From: Terriglobia bacterium
Lineage (GTDB): Bacteria > Acidobacteriota > Terriglobia > Bryobacterales > UBA6623
DNA length: 64,000 bases
Direction: 5' to 3'
NCBI GenBank assembly: GCA_009841225.1
Contig: VXMF01000035.1
Coordinates: 94,932-158,931 of the forward strand
Part shown: positions 36,112-45,001 of the stretch, piece by piece
Numbering within the stretch: the first letter of the stretch is position 1
Layout: each line of letters begins with the position of its first letter
Position numbers and translations under genes: made by a program
The notes under the pieces: generated by a model
The model's input: only the letters and a program-made list of their open reading frames with translations
Database searches by the model: none
What the model was told of the DNA's origin: nothing

Positions 36112-36411
36112 AAGAAAGCGCGCATGGCTTCCTTGCGCCATCCGGCCGTTCGACGTCTAGGCTCGAGGAGTGCAACCGGACCGAGGCGAAATTTGCCGAT
36201 CTCCAGCTCCTAAGGCGGCTGGGACTTGCCGTCTTCCGGGCGATCAGAGTAGGCGAACTAGACATTCAGAAACGGTGCAGGAGAGCGTGCCCCAGCACCC
36301 CCTCGTGGCCTCCTCAGCCCCCTCCTCTTCGGCGTTGTATGATCCACTCACTCCCATTTCCACTAGTCGGCCTCCTTCGGCATCATCTGTGAATTGGAAG
36401 GGAGTCTCGCC
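36112..36411 (+). other. Gene-free spacer between RND pump and glycosyltransferase
   Basis: About 300 bp with no supported gene on either strand. A Shine-Dalgarno-like GGAAGGGAG is at its right edge before the glycosyltransferase start. No clear terminator or repeat was found. Confidence 0.5.
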
Positions 36412-37665
36412 ATGCGGATTCTAGTCGTCACTCTCGGAAGCGCGGGGGATGTGCATCCGTTCGTGGGGGTCGCTCTGGCGCTGCGCGACCGGGGCCATGC
36501 GGTCAGGTTCGCCACGAATCCATACTTCGCTCCGCTGTTGGAACGGCTCGGCCTTCCGCTCCGGCCAATCGGTACGGTCGAGCACTTCGAGGAGGCTGTA
36601 TCACACCCTGACCTGTGGCGGCCAGTCCGTGGCCTCGGGGTCATCACCGACTTGGCCCTCCGATCCACCCAGGATGTTTATCGTCTCGTGGAGGAGGAGG
36701 CTCGCGGCGATACCGTTGTCGTCAGCCACCCGCTGGCATTCGGCGCCCGGATCGCCCACGACGCCCTCGGAGTGCCGCTCGTTACGCTGCATCTAGCACC
36801 GGCCGCGCTCTGGAGCATCGAGGCTCCATCCGTGGGACCGACGCGGATGGGCTCGATGGAGCGCTGGCCGAAGGTCGCCAAGCGACTCGGCTTTGGTCTC
36901 GTGGACAAGCTCGTCGACCTGAAGCTCGGGCCCGGACTCAACGAGTTCCGCGCGAGCGTCGGTCTTGCTCCGGTCCGTCACGTCGCCAGCCGCTGGTGGC
37001 ATTCCCCGCAGCGCGTCGTCGGGCTCTTCCCGGACTGGTACGCCGCGCCGCAGCCGGACTGGCCGCCCCAAGCGGTGGTGACCGGGTTTCCGCTATACGA
37101 CGAACAGGGCGCGACGGGCCTGCCCGCGCATCTGGAGGCGTTCCTCGCTGAGGCCGCCGCGGACGGCGATCCCCCGGTGGCCTTCGCGCCCGGATCCTCC
37201 AATCGCCAAGCCCACCGTTTCTTCGCGGCCGCTGCGGATGCGTGCCGCCGGCTTCGGCGGCGCGGGATTCTGCTCACGCGCTATCCGGAGCAGCTCCCCG
37301 GCCAGCTTCCGAGCGGGGTCGTGCAGGCCGGATACGCCCCGTTCAGCGCCTTGTTGCCGCGTGTCGCGGCCCTCGTGCATCACGGTGGAATCGGCACGTG
37401 CGCGCAGGCCCTCGCCTCTGGGCGGCCACAGCTGGTGATGCCCATGGGCTTCGACCAGCCCGATAACGCAGCTCGGCTTGCCCGGCTTGGCGTGGGCAGC
37501 GCCGTCCCCCCGAAGCATTTCACCGGTGCGAGCGTCGCTCGCGAGCTGGACAGGCTTCTGGGTTCGAACGCTGTCGCAGGCCGATCCGCGGAAATCGCAC
37601 GGCGGTTCGAAGGCATCGACCCGGTCAGCCGGACCTGCGACCTCATCGAGGAATGCGGGTCTTGA
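36412..37665 (+). CDS. GT1-family glycosyltransferase (UGT/MGT-like)
   Basis: A 417-aa enzyme of the UDP-glycosyltransferase/erythromycin-type GT-B fold. The N-terminal acceptor domain begins MRILVVTLGSAGDVHPFVGVALAL, with the GSxGDVxP signature. The C-terminal donor-binding domain has HHGGIGTCAQALASGRPQLVMPMGFDQPDNA, the family's sugar-nucleotide motif. It transfers a sugar to a small hydrophobic acceptor such as a lipid, sterol or polyketide; which one is unknown. The ATG at 36412 is chosen because it starts the Rossmann strand and follows a good ribosome site. Confidence 0.93.
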   Translation: MRILVVTLGSAGDVHPFVGVALALRDRGHAVRFATNPYFAPLLERLGLPLRPIGTVEHFEEAVSHPDLWRPVRGLGVITDLALRSTQDVYRLVEEEARGDTVVVSHPLAFGARIAHDALGVPLVTLHLAPAALWSIEAPSVGPTRMGSMERWPKVAKRLGFGLVDKLVDLKLGPGLNEFRASVGLAPVRHVASRWWHSPQRVVGLFPDWYAAPQPDWPPQAVVTGFPLYDEQGATGLPAHLEAFLAEAAADGDPPVAFAPGSSNRQAHRFFAAAADACRRLRRRGILLTRYPEQLPGQLPSGVVQAGYAPFSALLPRVAALVHHGGIGTCAQALASGRPQLVMPMGFDQPDNAARLARLGVGSAVPPKHFTGASVARELDRLLGSNAVAGRSAEIARRFEGIDPVSRTCDLIEECGS

Positions 37666-37970
37666 GGGGTTCGTCCCGAGCCGAGCCATAGATGGAACTG
37701 ATCTCGTCGGTCGGCACCCAGCCATCCGCGATGATGTCGGCAACATGCCGATCGGAACCTCTTGGCGGAACAATGATCAGGAATCCGCCGTTCTCATCCG
37801 TCACATCCGATCGCAACCAGCACGCCCAAGGCAGAGTTTTAGTTTCCGTCCGAGCACAATCCGTCCCCCGGCGCCTGCAGCCCACGGTTCGAGACCTTGG
37901 ACAGGGACACCCGCTCCTGAGTGGCCCGAAACACCATGGCTGCCTGTAGAAGCAGCGCGGGGGTGTGTGG
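37666..37970. other. Gene-free spacer between convergent glycosyltransferase and slipin genes
   Basis: About 305 bp. A minus-strand 80-codon ORF (37643-37885) overlaps the glycosyltransferase end and matches no family I recognise. No hairpin with a T-run is evident. Nothing else is supported here. Confidence 0.4.
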
Positions 37971-38906
37971 CTAGTCTCGGTCCTGTTGATCGCCAGTCTG
38001 CTTGATTGCGGTCATTGCGGTCGCGATGATCGACGAAACATCAGCCAAGTTTGCGGGCAAGATCATCGTATTGTTCTCTTTCGCTAGCATGCCGAGCTTC
38101 TCGACATACTGCTCGGCAACCCTCAGCTGCACTGCCTGGTAGCCACCGGGGGCGTTGATCGCTTCAGCCACCATGCGAATCCCTTCGGCCGTGGCTGTCG
38201 CAACCGTTGTAATCGCAGCTGCCTCTCCCTGCGCTTCATTGATCTGCTGCTGCTTGGTCGCCTCCGATTCCTTGATTATCTTCTGCTTCTCGCCTTCGGC
38301 AGTGTTGATTGCTGCGTCCCGCACACCCTCCGAGTCCAAGATAGTGGCGCGCTTCTCTCGCTCGGCGCGCATTTGCTTTTCCATCGCCGCAAGCACGTCG
38401 TGAGGGGGATTGATGTTCTTGATCTCGTAGCGAAGCACTTTCACGCCCCAGGGATCGGTCGCTTTGTCCAGTTCATCCACCACCTGGGTGTTGATGTGGG
38501 CCCGCTCCTCAAACGTCTTGTCGAGCTCGATCTTCCCGATCTCGCTCCGAAGAGTTGTTTGCGCAAGCTGGGTGATCGCAAAGAGATAGTTGCCGATACC
38601 ATACGAGGCGCGCTTGGCGTCCAAGACCTTGAGGTACAGAACGCCATCCACACCGACTTGCACGTTGTCGCTAGTGATGCAGATCTGTTCCGGGATGTCG
38701 ACGGCGGACTCCTTCAGCGAGTGTTTGTAGCGGATCGCGTCCAAGAACGGAACCAAGATGTGGAAGCCGGCATCAAGGGTTCCGGCATACCGGCCAAGTC
38801 TTTCGACGACGTACTGGCTCTGTTGGGGCACAACCACAGCCGTCTTCGCGATGACTACGACCGCCAACACGACTAGTGCCGCCAGAGCAATCAAACTCAT
38901 TTCCAT
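37971..38906 (-). CDS. SPFH/slipin-family membrane protein (QmcA/stomatin-like)
   Basis: A 311-aa membrane scaffold protein. One N-terminal membrane anchor (LIALAALVVLAVVVIA) is followed by the SPFH/PHB domain: VERLGRYAGTLDAGFHILVPF, SVDIPEQ-like AVDIPEQICITSDNV, and LRYEIKNINPPHDVLAAM. A helical C-terminal coiled coil follows (EKQMRAEREKRATILDSEG, EATKQQQINEAQGEA). It oligomerises at the membrane and may organise lipid microdomains or membrane proteases. The start has an AAGGAAGA ribosome site 8 nt upstream. NfeD lies just upstream on the same strand, the usual pairing. Confidence 0.95.
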   Translation of the reverse strand: MEMSLIALAALVVLAVVVIAKTAVVVPQQSQYVVERLGRYAGTLDAGFHILVPFLDAIRYKHSLKESAVDIPEQICITSDNVQVGVDGVLYLKVLDAKRASYGIGNYLFAITQLAQTTLRSEIGKIELDKTFEERAHINTQVVDELDKATDPWGVKVLRYEIKNINPPHDVLAAMEKQMRAEREKRATILDSEGVRDAAINTAEGEKQKIIKESEATKQQQINEAQGEAAAITTVATATAEGIRMVAEAINAPGGYQAVQLRVAEQYVEKLGMLAKENNTMILPANLADVSSIIATAMTAIKQTGDQQDRD

Positions 38907-38930
38907 TTCTCGATCTTCCTTTCCGCCCGA

Positions 38931-39362
38931 CTAGTCCGCTCGGATCCACAGGGTCAGCCCGTCAACGCGTTCCACCGAGCACGGCTGATCACGGCTGATG
39001 GGAATCTCTCCCGCGTTCCTTGCGTTCCATGTCGATCCGCGTAGCTCCACCTTTCCGAGTTCGCCTGGGCCGATCTTGCCCTGCGCGACGGCACTCTCTC
39101 CCACAAGCGTGTCGACTTCTCCGGCCGGTTCGTGCTGCCGGATCTTATGCAGGATCGGCCGGCGGAAACACAGCAGCGACACCAGCGACAGGGCGGTGAA
39201 TAGAAGGCCCTGTACGGAAACCGTCTCGGCCAAGCCCAATGCAGACAACAAGCCTACTGCCAAGGCTCCAATGCCAAAGAAGAAAACGTAGAAGCCACCT
39301 GGAGAAAGCATCTCGAACGCAAGCAATGCAAAGCCTGCCAGCACCCAAATCCACCAAGCCAT
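38931..39362 (-). CDS. NfeD-family membrane protein
   Basis: A 143-aa short-type NfeD protein. Three or so hydrophobic segments (WIWVLAGFALLAFEML, GFYVFFFGIGALAVGLLSALG, LLFTALSLVSLLCF) are followed by a soluble OB-fold-like C-terminus (VGESAVAQGKIGPGELGKVELRG). NfeD proteins are encoded beside stomatin/slipin genes and are thought to modulate them at the membrane. Here the stop is 24 bp before the slipin start. It lacks the ClpP-like protease domain of the long NfeD type. Confidence 0.92.
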   Translation of the reverse strand: MAWWIWVLAGFALLAFEMLSPGGFYVFFFGIGALAVGLLSALGLAETVSVQGLLFTALSLVSLLCFRRPILHKIRQHEPAGEVDTLVGESAVAQGKIGPGELGKVELRGSTWNARNAGEIPISRDQPCSVERVDGLTLWIRAD

Positions 39363-39716
39363 GTTCAGCCAGAATCCGCTATGTCTCGACTACCGGACTA
39401 ATCAGTACCGAAACAGCGGAGCCTCCATTGTAGGCGTTTGGGACGCCTCCGACTCCGACCCACGATACACGCAGGGAAGCCTCTGGCGGCAGCCTCGCCC
39501 GGTCGTCCCGCCAGCGCCCGGGAGGGACTCCGGGTGATCTCAGTTCTCGTTCATGGCGGAACGGACCTCGCGTTCCCTAACCGTGCAACGCGTGGCCGGG
39601 ATTCGCCCTGAGAGTCGTGCCACAAGAGTCAAGCAAGCTTCTCGGCGGCTATGCTGGAGCAGCGGCCACTGCCACCGGGCGTGCTTGTGTCCGTGGCCCC
39701 GCGACGGGAGGGGAGT
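39363..39716. other. Gene-free divergent spacer
   Basis: About 354 bp between the divergent NfeD and holin-like genes. It should hold both promoters, but I cannot assign convincing -35/-10 pairs. A GGGAGGGGAG ribosome site precedes the right-hand gene. Overlapping short ORFs here match nothing recognised. Confidence 0.45.
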
Positions 39717-39986
39717 ATGAGCGTTTCTCGCATGGCACTGGGCCTGACACTGGGAATTCTGTGGGGATGTGCACTTGGAATCATCGGAATCCTGCACGTG
39801 CTGGTTCCGCCCTATGGCGAACAGTTCTTTGAGTTCATGGCGTCGGTCTACCCAGGCATCACCGGGTCCGGCTCGCTGCCGGACATCTTGCTGGGTGTGC
39901 TGTACGGACTCGTCGACGGGTTTCTTGGTGGATGGCTGATCGCATGGCTGTACAACGTATTGGCACAGCGCCTATCGAAACAGTGA
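39717..39986 (+). CDS. Small membrane protein, bacteriophage-holin-like family
   Basis: An 89-aa protein with two to three hydrophobic segments (MALGLTLGILWGCALGIIGIL and a C-terminal LLGVLYGLVDGFLGGWLIAWLYNVL). The pattern of LGxxWG near the start, IYPG-like VYPG in the middle and GxxxGFxDGFxGG at the end resembles the small chromosomal proteins annotated as bacteriophage holin. There are no phage genes nearby, so a housekeeping membrane role is as likely. ATG 39717 is preceded by a strong ribosome site; ATG 39651 would add a non-hydrophobic extension. Confidence 0.75.
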   Translation: MSVSRMALGLTLGILWGCALGIIGILHVLVPPYGEQFFEFMASVYPGITGSGSLPDILLGVLYGLVDGFLGGWLIAWLYNVLAQRLSKQ

Positions 39987-40070
39987 GTATTGGACTGAAT
40001 CTGTTGGAATTGCTAACTCGCACTCCCCTGCGTGTTCCAAATGGCGGCCCGTGCGATATAAGATGACTGT

Positions 40071-42800
40071 ATGCCGAGAGTTCCGACGGTGTGGTTCGCA
40101 GTTTGCTTGGTAGGTTTCGCCGCTGGCGTTGCAGGTGCGGCACCCTCACCGGAGGGAGTGGAGTTCTTTGAGAATAAGATCCGGCCTGTCCTAGCCAAGA
40201 ACTGTTACACCTGCCATTCGGCTGAAGCCAAGACTCGTATGGGGGGCCTTTCGCTGGACACCCGTGACGGGATCCGCGAGGGCGGACTGCGTGGCCACGC
40301 GGTGGTACCGTCTGACGTCGAAGCGAGCTTGATTCTCGATGCCCTGCGCTACGAGGGCGAGCTGAAGATGCCGCCCATGGGCAAGCTTCCCGACGAGGTT
40401 GCTCAGGACTTCGCCACTTGGATCGAGATGGGCGCTCCAGATCCGCGCGAGTCGAACGCTGCGCCCCAGCAGAGCAGCATTGACCTAGAGCAGGGCAGGA
40501 GCTACTGGGCCTTCCAAACTCCTCGTGCGGAGGCTCTGCCTGCGGTGCGGGACCTTGCGTGGCCACGCGGAGCCGTGGACCAACACGTGCTGGCCGCCCT
40601 GGAGCGCAAAGATCTGCGGCCGGTCCCTGACGCAAGCAAGGCGGACCTGCTCCGGCGCGTTACCTACGATCTCACCGGACTGCCCCCGTCTGTGGACGAG
40701 ATGGAAGCGTTCATCGCCGATCGCAGCGGGACTGCCTACTCCGACGTGGTGGAACGCCTGCTCGAGTCCAACCGCTTCGGCGAGCGCTGGGGACGGCACT
40801 GGCTGGACGTTGTGCGCTACTCCGATTCGATCGGCCGCACGCGAAACCTGCCGTTTCCAATGGCGTGGCGGTACCGCGATTACGTGATTCGGGCGTTCAA
40901 CGCCGACAAGCCCTTCGACCGATTCGTGCAGGAACAGGTCGCTGGCGACCTGCTCCCGTACAACAGTCCCGAGGAGCGCGTGGAGAATCAGATCGCTACC
41001 GGCTTCCTCGCGCTGGGAGCGCACGACCTCAACGAGATCGACGCGAAGCAGTTCGACATGGACGTCGCCGACGAGATGATCAACGTCACGACCCGCTCCA
41101 TGCTGGCTCTGAGCGTGGGCTGCGCCCGTTGTCACGATCACAAGTTCGACCCGATTCCGACCAAGGACTACTACGCACTGGCGGGTATCTTCCGCAGCAG
41201 CGAGCTGCGCAACGGCTTGCGCCGCCGTCCCCGCTTCAACGCAGGCTACTTCCGAGTCGAGCGCATGGTGACGCTGGACGGAGTGCCTGACTTCTCTTCG
41301 GCGGACGCCGAGGCAACGAGGGCCGAGCGCGCTCGCCTGTGGGGCGAGTTGCAGGCCGCCGAGGAGAAGCGCGACCGGAACGCATGCCGGCAATTTTCCC
41401 GCGCACTCAGCAAGCTGCCCATGCCGGAGAACTTGACGATGGGAGTGGTGGAGGCTGCCGAGCCGGTGGCGATGCGGGTCAACATCGGGGGAGATCCCCA
41501 CACTCTCGGCGATTCGGTCCAGCGCGGATTCGTGCAAGTGCTGTATCCGCAAGGTGCGGGAATTCCCGGGATCGGGCAGGGCGAGAGCGGGCGCCTGCAG
41601 CTCGCGGAATGGCTGACGCGCCCGGACAATCCGCTGACGGCCCGCGTGATGGCCAACCGGGTCTGGCACCAGCTCACGGGCAAGGGCATCGTTGCGACGG
41701 TAGACAATTTCGGCTCGACGGGGCGGCAGCCAACCAACCAAGCCCTGCTCGACTACCTAGCCGTGCGCTTCGTCGACAGCGGCTGGTCTGTCAAGAGTCT
41801 CATCCGCGAAGTCGTCCTGAGCCGCACCTACGGGCTCTCAACGCAACTGGATGACGGCAACTTTGAGAAGGACCCCGACAACAACCTCAATTGGCGAGCT
41901 AACCTCCGCCGATTGGAAGCGGAGTCCGTGCGGGACGCGGTCCTCTATGTAAGCGGCGAGCTGGAACTTGAGGCTTCTTCGCCGTCCCCGGTTGCGTCCT
42001 TTGACCGGAGCCAACTGCTCAATCCCGGCAACAGGCAGCTGCGCGCGTGGGAGTTCGATGATCGGTACCGGAGCGTGTACGTGCCGGTCGTCCGCAACCT
42101 CGCCGTCCGCATGTTCGAGGCGTTCGACTTCCCCGAACCCAGCGAGACGCACGGCGTTCGCGACGTGACCACCGGTCCCAGCCAAGCGCTCTTCCTGATG
42201 AACAGCAAGTTCATCCGCTCGAACGCTCTGATCGCGGCAGAGCGGCTGATGGCCGCACATTCGCGTGATCGCGACCGCGCTCGCTACGCGTTTCGCCAAG
42301 TCCTTTCCAGGGATCCTACTGCAGCCGAGGAAGAGCGGGCGCTGAGACGGGTCCGAGATATCGCGCGCACACTTAGTTCGCCAGAAGGCAAGGCGGCGGA
42401 CCGCGCTGCGGCGGAAGCGTGGCTGGAGAACCTGCTCATGGCTGCGCTGGAACGCGAAGCTGATCCGAGCGAACTGTCCGCGGCGATGCAGTCCGTCGTG
42501 TCCGACGAGCCCGGCGCGGCCGATTCGGCCGTAGCCATGAGTAGCGCGTTTGCCGACGAGGAGGGCGCGATGCGCGCAGCACTGGTGCAGCGCGTAGTGG
42601 AGGCTGCGCTGGGACGGCGGACGGAAGCCAAGGAGCGTTCGCAGATGCGCAAGAGCATCAAGGACTGGTACACTTCGCAAGCAGGAACCGACGGTTCCGG
42701 CTCGCGCATGCTAGCGGCATCGGCCGATCCGGTCCACGAGGCGTGGACCCGCATCTATCACGCGCTGTACAACAGCGCGGAGTTTCGTTTCCGCAATTGA
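40071..42800 (+). CDS. PSCyt1-DUF1549-DUF1553 secreted cytochrome-like protein
   Basis: A 909-aa exported protein. Signal peptide WFAVCLVGFAAGVAGAAP. An N-terminal planctomycete-type cytochrome c domain has the heme motif CYTCH near residue 45 and KMPPMGKLPDEVAQDF. The DUF1549/PSCyt2 region has PRGAVDQHVLAAL, RRVTYDLTGLPP and FGERWGRHWLDVVRYSD, followed by a second heme-like CARCHDHKFDPI. The C-terminal DUF1553/PSD1 region has RVMANRVWHQLTGKGIV and RREAFDFPEPSETH-like elements. It is always found beside a DUF1501 gene, as here. The pair is common in Planctomycetes and Acidobacteriota and has no established biochemical function. Confidence 0.92.
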   Translation: MPRVPTVWFAVCLVGFAAGVAGAAPSPEGVEFFENKIRPVLAKNCYTCHSAEAKTRMGGLSLDTRDGIREGGLRGHAVVPSDVEASLILDALRYEGELKMPPMGKLPDEVAQDFATWIEMGAPDPRESNAAPQQSSIDLEQGRSYWAFQTPRAEALPAVRDLAWPRGAVDQHVLAALERKDLRPVPDASKADLLRRVTYDLTGLPPSVDEMEAFIADRSGTAYSDVVERLLESNRFGERWGRHWLDVVRYSDSIGRTRNLPFPMAWRYRDYVIRAFNADKPFDRFVQEQVAGDLLPYNSPEERVENQIATGFLALGAHDLNEIDAKQFDMDVADEMINVTTRSMLALSVGCARCHDHKFDPIPTKDYYALAGIFRSSELRNGLRRRPRFNAGYFRVERMVTLDGVPDFSSADAEATRAERARLWGELQAAEEKRDRNACRQFSRALSKLPMPENLTMGVVEAAEPVAMRVNIGGDPHTLGDSVQRGFVQVLYPQGAGIPGIGQGESGRLQLAEWLTRPDNPLTARVMANRVWHQLTGKGIVATVDNFGSTGRQPTNQALLDYLAVRFVDSGWSVKSLIREVVLSRTYGLSTQLDDGNFEKDPDNNLNWRANLRRLEAESVRDAVLYVSGELELEASSPSPVASFDRSQLLNPGNRQLRAWEFDDRYRSVYVPVVRNLAVRMFEAFDFPEPSETHGVRDVTTGPSQALFLMNSKFIRSNALIAAERLMAAHSRDRDRARYAFRQVLSRDPTAAEEERALRRVRDIARTLSSPEGKAADRAAAEAWLENLLMAALEREADPSELSAAMQSVVSDEPGAADSAVAMSSAFADEEGAMRAALVQRVVEAALGRRTEAKERSQMRKSIKDWYTSQAGTDGSGSRMLAASADPVHEAWTRIYHALYNSAEFRFRN

Positions 42801-42823
42801 AGGGGGGACTCGGGAGTACGGTT

Positions 42824-44209
42824 ATGTCAGCAATCTTCCAAAACCGCAGGGGCTTTCTGAGGCACGCCGCGGCAGGGTTCGGCTACACGGCGTTTGCTGG
42901 CCTCGCTGCGATCGAATCCCTGCATGCCAAGGGGAGCCAGAATCCGCTATTGCCGAAGGCACCGCACTTCGAGCCGAAGGCCAAGCGGGTGATCTTTCTC
43001 TTCATGCAGGGCGGCCCGACCCAGCACGACACGTTCGACTACAATCCCGATCTCGCCAAGTACGCCGGCATGCGTTCGGAGATGGAGCTGGCGGCTGGCA
43101 ACACGAGCGGCAAGATCCTGCCATCGGTATTTGACTTCAAGCCGGGCGGCAAGAGCGGGCTGCCGATCTCCGATGTCTTTCCGAACTTGCGCGAGCATGC
43201 GGACGAGCTGTGCCTGCTCAATGGCATGCACACCGATTCTCCGGCGCATCCGCAGGCGACGATCTTCACTCATACCGGCAGCATCACGTTCGTGCGGCCG
43301 TCAATCGGCTCGTGGACCGTGTACGGCTTGGGGACAGAGAATCAAGATCTACCGGGGTTCGTGACCATGAACCCGCCGCCGGTCGGCGGTTCCGCCCTGT
43401 ACGGCTCGGCCTTCCTGCCGGCTAGCTACCAGGGCACGCGGCTGAACATCGCAGCGGGCCAAGAGGCTGTGCAGAACATTCGCAACGCGACGATGAGCTT
43501 GGAAGCACAGCGCCGTCAGCTCGATTACGTGCAGGGGTTGAATCGCGAGCTGCTAGATCGGTCCGACCAGGACGATCAGGTGGAGGGCGTGATCCAGTCC
43601 TACGAGCTTGCGTTCCGGATGCAGTCCGCCGTGCCGGAGGCGATGGATCTGACGTCCGAGCCTGAAAGCGTTCGCGAGATGTACGGCCTCGATGCAAAGG
43701 AGACGCGTGAGTTCGGGGCGCAGTGCCTGCTGGCGAGACGCATGGCCGAAAAGGGCGTGCGCTTCATAGAACTGGGATATCGCGGCTGGGACCACCACAA
43801 CAACTTGCGCAAGCGGCTCGCGGATAGCGCCGCTGCCATAGACAAGCCGATCGCCGCCCTGATCGCCGATCTGAAGCGGCGCGACATGCTGGACGAGACG
43901 CTGATCGTCTGGGGTGGGGAGTTTGGACGTTCCAGCTACGAGCAGAACGACAAGAGCGACGGACGGCGCCACAACAATCGCGGCTACACCATGTGGATGG
44001 CTGGCGGCGGGATCAAGGGCGGGATGCGCTTCGGACGCTGCGACGAGCACGGCGTGGCTGTCGAGGATCGAGTGCACCTGCACGACCTGCATGCGACGAT
44101 ACTGCACCAGTTGGGGCTGGACCACACCAAGCTGACGTACCGTTACGCTGGGCGCGACTTCCGCTTGACGGACGTGCACGGGCGAGTCGTCAACGAGATC
44201 ATTGCGTAG
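42824..44209 (+). CDS. DUF1501 protein (Tat-exported, sulfatase-superfamily-like)
   Basis: A 461-aa protein. The N-terminus NRRGFLRHAAAGFGYTAFAG is a twin-arginine signal. The core has KRVIFLFMQGGPTQHDTFDYNP near 55, HPQATIFTHTGS, GYRGWDHHNNL near 345 and WGGEFGRSSYEQN, the His/Asp-rich motifs of the DUF1501 family in the alkaline-phosphatase/sulfatase fold. It follows the PSCyt gene by 23 bp and is certainly in the same operon. ATG 42824 is used because the longer frame only extends into the upstream gene. The function is unknown, probably extracellular. Confidence 0.93.
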   Translation: MSAIFQNRRGFLRHAAAGFGYTAFAGLAAIESLHAKGSQNPLLPKAPHFEPKAKRVIFLFMQGGPTQHDTFDYNPDLAKYAGMRSEMELAAGNTSGKILPSVFDFKPGGKSGLPISDVFPNLREHADELCLLNGMHTDSPAHPQATIFTHTGSITFVRPSIGSWTVYGLGTENQDLPGFVTMNPPPVGGSALYGSAFLPASYQGTRLNIAAGQEAVQNIRNATMSLEAQRRQLDYVQGLNRELLDRSDQDDQVEGVIQSYELAFRMQSAVPEAMDLTSEPESVREMYGLDAKETREFGAQCLLARRMAEKGVRFIELGYRGWDHHNNLRKRLADSAAAIDKPIAALIADLKRRDMLDETLIVWGGEFGRSSYEQNDKSDGRRHNNRGYTMWMAGGGIKGGMRFGRCDEHGVAVEDRVHLHDLHATILHQLGLDHTKLTYRYAGRDFRLTDVHGRVVNEIIA

Positions 44210-44219
44210 GCTCGGCGCC

Positions 44220-44236
44220 GGGGCGGAGGACGCCCC
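44220..44236 (+). terminator. Candidate terminator hairpin after the PSCyt/DUF1501 operon
   Basis: A perfect 6-bp GC stem (GGGGCG, loop GAGGA, CGCCCC), 10 bp after the DUF1501 stop. The downstream tract (AAGCGAGGTTTGTT) is only weakly U-rich, so termination may be partly factor-dependent. Confidence 0.5.
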
Positions 44237-44944
44237 AAGCGAGGTTTGTTCCTCGAAGCGGTCTCGGGACTTCCGATTGCCGGGTCCCGTGCTTCTAGGT
44301 GTACGTCCGCCCGTGCAACCGCCATTAGACAGGTGCCCGGTGTCCTGAGCCAGACCAGGCTTGCCTGTCTGCTTCCCGACACAGCTTTTCTGATCGCGCA
44401 GGTGACCGCCGAGTCGGCAGAGTCGATCGTGGCAGCCCAGCTGGCCAAGAAATGCGGCGCCGCTCTGCTCGTCGTGCCACGGTCGCATGGATTCTGATTC
44501 ATTCGTTTGCATAACAGATCATTACGAGGAACGTTTCGCAAACAAACAGCATGATCGAACTAGGTTGGATCGGCCAGGAACTCACTCAAGCCTCGGAATT
44601 GAGGTGTGGGTCCCAATAATCGTGGCCGTTCAGATAGTGCCCAAGAAGAGGGGCGGGCAAGAGGCCGATCTCGAAGACAGATCGCCTGAAGACGGCGAAG
44701 ACCGCTGTCCGGCGGTCAACTTTCCGTCGACCGACATCGTCGAAGCTTCTAGCAGCCGATGGCTGGTCACTTTCAAACACACTGAATGCGATGGATGTGA
44801 CGACTAGGATGGTCGGGACGCTTAGAGGGCTGGTTGGTTCAGGCGACTCTCCGGTCGCTGTTCCACGAACAGATGCTGTCTGGATTCAAGGCCAAATGAC
44901 TGGTTCAGGTCGCAACAAGAATCTCTGCAAGGCAATCAGAAGTT
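44237..44944. other. Gene-free region of mixed composition
   Basis: About 700 bp with only short overlapping ORFs on both strands that match nothing I recognise. Base composition becomes visibly more AT-rich from about 44500 and sharply so after 44930. This could be eroded accessory DNA joined to the ATPase gene downstream. No transposase motif or terminal repeat was seen. Confidence 0.45.
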
Positions 44945-44993
44945 TTGACGATTTCTCATAGTTTTCATGTAAATCATCCAAATTATGGATAAT
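44945..44993 (+). promoter_or_regulatory. AT-rich promoter and palindromic operator candidate before the DUF4143 ATPase
   Basis: TTGACG at 44945-44950, 17 bp, then TGTAAA at 44968-44973 (four of six -10 matches). A 12-bp palindrome ATTATGGATAAT lies at 44982-44993, just before the start codon at 45002. The overlap of palindrome and ribosome-binding region suggests autoregulation. It stands out against the GC-rich surroundings. Confidence 0.45.
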
Positions 44994-45001
44994 ATACAGG
45001 A

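Noticed and set aside
37643..37885. 80-codon minus-strand ORF between glycosyltransferase and slipin
   Set aside because: Overlaps the glycosyltransferase end and shows no recognisable family; too weak to call.
44487..44807. 106-codon plus-strand ORF in the region before the DUF4143 ATPase
   Set aside because: No family resemblance, no ribosome site, and overlapped by an opposite-strand ORF of equal quality.
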